Source: Ktedonobacter sp. SOSP1-85 | Lineage (GTDB): Bacteria > Chloroflexota > Ktedonobacteria > Ktedonobacterales > Ktedonobacteraceae | Assembly (NCBI RefSeq): GCF_016587415.1 | Contig: NZ_BNJI01000003.1 | Span: 310,001-374,000, forward strand | Direction of reading: 5' to 3' | DNA length: 64,000 nucleotides | In this document: positions 60,998 through 64,000 of the stretch, piece after piece | Layout: each line of letters begins with the position of its first letter | Numbering within the stretch: the first letter of the stretch is position 1 | The notes under the pieces: model-generated | What the model was told of the DNA's origin: nothing | Database searches by the model: none | What the model saw: the letters and a program-made list of their open reading frames with translations, nothing else | Position numbers and translations under genes: made by a program

Positions 60998-61938
60998 CGT
61001 ACAAAACCTTTCTGTGTGTCTGAGTGGGAGGTTATGGCGAAGAAGACATCGTCGAGGTCAGAAGTGTGAACCGAGACTTGATCGACCACAATAGCTTCGT
61101 TGTCGAGCTGGTCGAGTACGGCCCGAAGTTGCTGGACGCTGCCGTCAGTTGGGACCTGGAGCATCAACTCGTTGTCATCGCGCAGCACCTTGTCCAGTAT
61201 TCGCGCGGCCGCTTCGAGTCCGCTCGCGTTAGCAAACTGAAGGCGGATGTGACCGCCGGGGATGCGGCGTTTAAGTTCATCGGGGGTCCCCTCGGCAACC
61301 AGCTTTCCCTGATCGAGCACCGCGATCCGGTCGGCGAGTTGATCCGCCTCTTCCAGATACTGCGTGGTGAGCAAGATCGTGACACCTCCTGCTACAAGGT
61401 CGCGGATGATCTGCCACATGGTGTGGCGGCTGCGCGGGTCCAGGCCAGTGGTCGGCTCGTCGAGAAAGATAACTCGCAGGTCACCAACCAGGGTCATCGC
61501 CAGGTCGAGCCGACGCCGCATGCCACCGGAGTAGGTAGCCGGCGTCTTCCTGGCCGCATCAACCAGGTCGAAGCGTTCAAGCAACTCAGCCGTGCGAAGC
61601 CTCCCCTCGCGCCGGCCCAGGTGGTGCAGGTCAGCCATCAAGAGCAGGTTCTCCTCGCCGGTGAGCACGTTGTCTACCGCCGAGAACTGACCGGTGACGC
61701 CAATCGCAGCACGAACTGCATCGGGCTCACGGGCCACGTCGTGCCCGGCAACGCGCGCCTCACCACGATCGGCGCTGATGAGCGTGGAGAGGATCTGAAC
61801 CGCTGTGGTCTTGCCAGCACCATTAGGGCCGAGCAGCGCGAAGATTGACCCTTCAGCCACATCCAGGTCGATGCCGTCGAGCACCACGTGGTCGCCGAAT
61901 GACTTGCATAATCCCCGCGTTTCAATCATCATCGTCAT
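60994..61938 (-). CDS. ABC exporter ATP-binding protein (DrrA-like)
   Basis: 314 residues. Walker A LLGPNGAGKTTAVQIL near residue 37, a signature of the ATYSGGMRRRLDLAMTL type near 140, Walker B VIFLDEPTTGLDPRSRHTMW near 160, H-loop TQYLEEADQLADRIAVLD. The C-terminal DrrA-type domain (VDQVSVHTSDLDDVFFAIT) ends it. With the overlapping permease it makes a half-size drug or antibiotic exporter. Its promoter lies in the region shared with the divergent MarR fusion gene. Confidence 0.9.
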   Translation of the reverse strand: MTMMIETRGLCKSFGDHVVLDGIDLDVAEGSIFALLGPNGAGKTTAVQILSTLISADRGEARVAGHDVAREPDAVRAAIGVTGQFSAVDNVLTGEENLLLMADLHHLGRREGRLRTAELLERFDLVDAARKTPATYSGGMRRRLDLAMTLVGDLRVIFLDEPTTGLDPRSRHTMWQIIRDLVAGGVTILLTTQYLEEADQLADRIAVLDQGKLVAEGTPDELKRRIPGGHIRLQFANASGLEAAARILDKVLRDDNELMLQVPTDGSVQQLRAVLDQLDNEAIVVDQVSVHTSDLDDVFFAITSHSDTQKGFVR

Positions 61939-61960
61939 GACACATGAGATCTTTCTATGG

Positions 61961-61990
61961 TATACTCAAATCACTGAACCAATCACTGAA
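61961..61990 (-). promoter_or_regulatory. direct-repeat operator in the exporter promoter
   Basis: On the minus strand TTCAGTGATT occurs twice, 12 bases apart (61990-61981 and 61978-61969), directly upstream of TATACC (61966-61961), a likely -10 for the exporter genes. The repeats would cover the -35 region and are candidate sites for the divergent MarR fusion protein. Farther on, TAGCTTA (62008-62014) and TAAGCTA (62050-62056) form an inverted pair. Confidence 0.55.
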
Positions 61991-62121
61991 TACATAATAT
62001 TTGTATCTAGCTTAATTAGCAAAATTTGCGTGAAAATTAAGTGACTAAGTAAGCTAAATATAGCGTACACGGAGGAACAGACATTGTCAAGAGGTTCTCA
62101 GAAAAACCGGGGGAGATTCTC

Positions 62122-63183
62122 GTGGCACTCAGGCGGGAATTGAGGCAGTTCAATGGATTCGGCGCTTCCTTCTTCCGGGTGGCAGCGGCTCAGACCGGGA
62201 TGGCGGCTGACACGGACATGCAGGTGATGGATATTCTGGATCTTGCTGGCGAAGCTTCTGCCGGTCAACTCGCCGATCTTATGGGGATGACTACTGGGGC
62301 AATCGCCAAGATGCTCAACCGGTTGGAGGAGGCCGGACTTGTACGAAGGGATCGTGACCCCAACGATGGTCGCAAGGTCATCGTTCGGCTTGAGAGAGGC
62401 AAGGATGAAATGCACACGGTTCGCTCGATCCTGAATTCTCTTGAGGAGACGTGGGATGAGGCGATGTCGCGCTATGACGAGGAGCAACTCGCTTTTCTCT
62501 TGGAGTTTCTCCAGCACAACCACGCGCTGTCCAGGAAGGAACTCGTCCAGTTGCAAGAGGCGCCACTCAACAAGGAGCGGATTTTCTCTGCTCCACTGGC
62601 AGATCTGGAAAGCGCCCGGCTTATCTTCCCCTCCGGGGCCTTCCGGATGAACTTGCGTGCGAGTGATGGAAAGGGTACGCTCTACCAGGCTCGCTTCGAG
62701 GGGCCCGTGCCAGAGGTGAAGGCCAAAGATGGAGTGGTCACGATCCGCTATCCACGGCGCCTGTGGGTTCCGAGCAAGGAGAAGACCGCAGCGGAGGTTG
62801 CGCTCAGCATCGCCATCCCCTGGCAGATTGTCATCCAGGGTAGCGCGTCTGAGATTACCGCCGAGTTGGGCGAGCTCAATCTCGCCTCCCTCGAGGTCAA
62901 AGGGGGACTCCACAGGAGCCAGCTGGATCTCCCTGCACCCACAGGCCGAGTTCCCATGCGAATTAGCGGAGGAGCATCGGAGGTCATCGTTCGACGACCT
63001 GCAGGCGTCGCTGCCCTCGTCCACCTCAAGGGCTGGGCTGCCGAATTTGTTTTCGACGATCAAACCTTTGGTGCTGTGGGCAACGACGTGCGGTTGCAAA
63101 GCCAGGGCTTTGATCCGACTACGCCGTACTACGACATCGAAGTCGCAAGCTCTGCAAGCCAGCTCACTATCACCTCTGATTGA
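62122..63183 (+). CDS. MarR-type regulator fused to a toastrack (DUF4097-like) beta domain
   Basis: 353 residues from GTG 62122 (GGGGGAG upstream). Residues about 30-135 are a MarR winged helix: MQVMDILDLAGEASAGQLADLMGMTTGAIAKMLNRLEEAGLVRRDRDPNDGRK. Residues about 155-353 are all beta: LESARLIFPSGAFRMNLRAS, VTIRYPRRLW, ITAELGELNLASLEVKGGLHRSQLDL and ending YDIEVASSASQLTIT, like the repeated-strand DUF4097/LiaF C-terminal fold. MarR proteins are normally about 150 residues. It is divergent from the DrrAB-like exporter and probably controls it; the beta domain may sense a ligand or membrane stress. Confidence 0.83.
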   Translation: MALRRELRQFNGFGASFFRVAAAQTGMAADTDMQVMDILDLAGEASAGQLADLMGMTTGAIAKMLNRLEEAGLVRRDRDPNDGRKVIVRLERGKDEMHTVRSILNSLEETWDEAMSRYDEEQLAFLLEFLQHNHALSRKELVQLQEAPLNKERIFSAPLADLESARLIFPSGAFRMNLRASDGKGTLYQARFEGPVPEVKAKDGVVTIRYPRRLWVPSKEKTAAEVALSIAIPWQIVIQGSASEITAELGELNLASLEVKGGLHRSQLDLPAPTGRVPMRISGGASEVIVRRPAGVAALVHLKGWAAEFVFDDQTFGAVGNDVRLQSQGFDPTTPYYDIEVASSASQLTITSD

Positions 63184-63188
63184 CCTGG

Positions 63189-63308
63189 AACACATTGGAA
63201 CTAGCACGAGCGGTTGAGGGACTGCAACAAGAGGAGATGACCATCACATCAGAACAACTCACCCATCTCTCTCCCATGGATTGGGAGCATATTAACCTGA
63301 CTGGGATT
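63189..63308 (+). pseudogene. Tn3-family transposase C-terminal fragment
   Basis: The frame NTLELARAVEGLQQEEMTIT then SEQLTHLSPMDWEHINLTG is the well conserved end of Tn3 transposases (NT...LSP...W.HIN..G). The remainder of the transposon is absent. It immediately follows the MarR fusion gene. Confidence 0.75.
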
Positions 63309-63334
63309 ATGTCTGGTCGGAAAGGAGTTCCCTC

Positions 63335-63653
63335 ATGGCCATTCGTGCCGTGATCTTTGATATTGGTGGAGTGCTCCTCCTCGAGACTCCTGAGGAAATG
63401 CTGAGGATAGAGGTTATGCTCTACTCCTGCGAGGAGGGGATGCAGAAACCAGAGACGGACTTTTACTTACTCGCCTGCGAGCGCCTTGGGGTACACTGAA
63501 GAAGTGGTCTTCATTGATGATCGCGAGCAGTGTGTAAAGGGAGCGCAACGAGTGGGCATGAAAGCTATCCTCTTCAACGATACCGACCAGACTATTGCCG
63601 AGGTACAAGCGTGCTTGGAAGCTTCAGAAAGCAGCGAGGCGAGAAAGAGCTGA
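63335..63653 (+). pseudogene. HAD-superfamily hydrolase with internal deletion and frameshift
   Basis: From ATG 63335 (AAAGGAG upstream): AIRAVIFDIGGVLLLETPEE carries motif I but with DIGG in place of DxD, followed at once by SCEEGMQKPETDFYLLACERLGV, so about 100 residues including motif II are deleted. One extra base near 63495 shifts the frame; the other frame continues EEVVFIDDREQCVKGAQRVG and MKAILFNDTDQT with motif IV. It is inactive. Confidence 0.75.
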
Positions 63654-64000
63654 ACGCTCATGAGTATGCCAGCGATGCTTGCTCCAGCGCAAAAGGGGTT
63701 CCCTCGGCCTCAAAAACTAATGAGAGATCCTCTTCGGTCTTCTTTTAGGTCCACTCTACCAAATCAACTTGCTCTTTGCCCACGAATTGCGCAACGAGAG
63801 TGTTGCAGAGCTAAATCTGATCAGAGAAGCGAAAGTGGCTCAAAACTGGACGCCCAACCCGTGAGAGATGTCAGAAACAGGAGGACAGAGAGGAAAAAAG
63901 GCGGAAAAGAGCAAGAATTGAGGAACAGCCAGGAAAAAAAGCCATGAGGCACCACACGGAGAAGCTTACTTTTCCGAGAAGAGGAAACCCATCAGTTATC
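63654..64000. other. window end without a recognisable gene
   Basis: A purine-rich stretch. It contains a second copy of the TGCCC-ACGAATTGCGCAACGAG motif (63777-63798), matching 59610-59631 with one difference. The Arg/Lys-rich frames are not recognised. Confidence 0.4.

Noticed and set aside
1..64000. CRISPR array, tRNA or rRNA genes
   Set aside because: No regularly spaced repeats and no tRNA or rRNA signature sequences were found on either strand.

Overview
The window looks like accessory chromosome from a large-genome, soil-type bacterium. The most likely source is Ktedonobacteria (Chloroflexota), or possibly a filamentous actinobacterium-like relative. This is inference from the gene mix: HTH-NB-ARC-TPR STAND proteins, PaoABC-type molybdenum enzyme, F420-type LLM oxidoreductase, many one-component regulators, and many IS relics. 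No rRNA, tRNA or CRISPR array was seen.

Layout. 1-9.9 kb: truncated kinase-like gene, SDR remnant, MerR-controlled paoABC-like aldehyde oxidoreductase operon, WD40 fragment, Lrp regulator, metallo-hydrolase, MFS exporter behind a hairpin leader, and a divergent cupin/TetR pair. 9.9-16.3 kb: GNAT gene, an IS200/IS605-derived mini-element, and a minus-strand run of WrbA-like quinone reductase, UBP zinc finger, ring-cleaving dioxygenase and carboxylesterase (an mhqO/mhqD-like quinone-detoxification set), then two alpha/beta hydrolases. 16-20 kb: an HTH-NB-ARC-TPR STAND gene whose N-terminus is cut by an IS4-family relic, then a second copy of the mini-element. 20-33 kb: LLM oxidoreductase, 5'-3' exonuclease, patatin, WYL regulator, several decayed genes (IS5 transposase, PPOX flavoprotein, zinc-ribbon transposase), MerR plus quinone oxidoreductase, a frameshifted threonine dehydratase, an ornithine cyclodeaminase stub and a GH15 enzyme. 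33-39 kb: relic-rich stretch with a TetR gene behind a 58-bp perfect palindrome, a glycosyltransferase stub, an SGNH-like protein and GlcG. 39-50.7 kb: intact second STAND protein, SDR, membrane protein, and a complete ytfQ-ytfR-ytfT-yjfF-like sugar ABC transporter divergent from its LacI regulator, with matched promoters and operators. 50.6-57.3 kb: IS island, including an ISAs1 deletion derivative, a DDE transposase, and an IS21 element interrupted by a complete ISL3 element; both target duplications are visible. 57.8-64 kb: AraC regulator, DHFR-like reductase, a DrrAB-type exporter divergent from an unusual MarR-toastrack fusion regulator, then Tn3 and HAD relics.

The strongest regulatory signals are palindromes placed exactly on promoters (5,059; 9,229-9,300; 30,307; 34,484; 49,449/49,619). 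At least two regulators (MerR at 5,044 and TetR at 9,299) appear to be made from leaderless mRNAs. The items most worth following up are the 58-bp palindrome promoter, the MarR-toastrack regulator, the STAND proteins and the IS605-end mini-elements.
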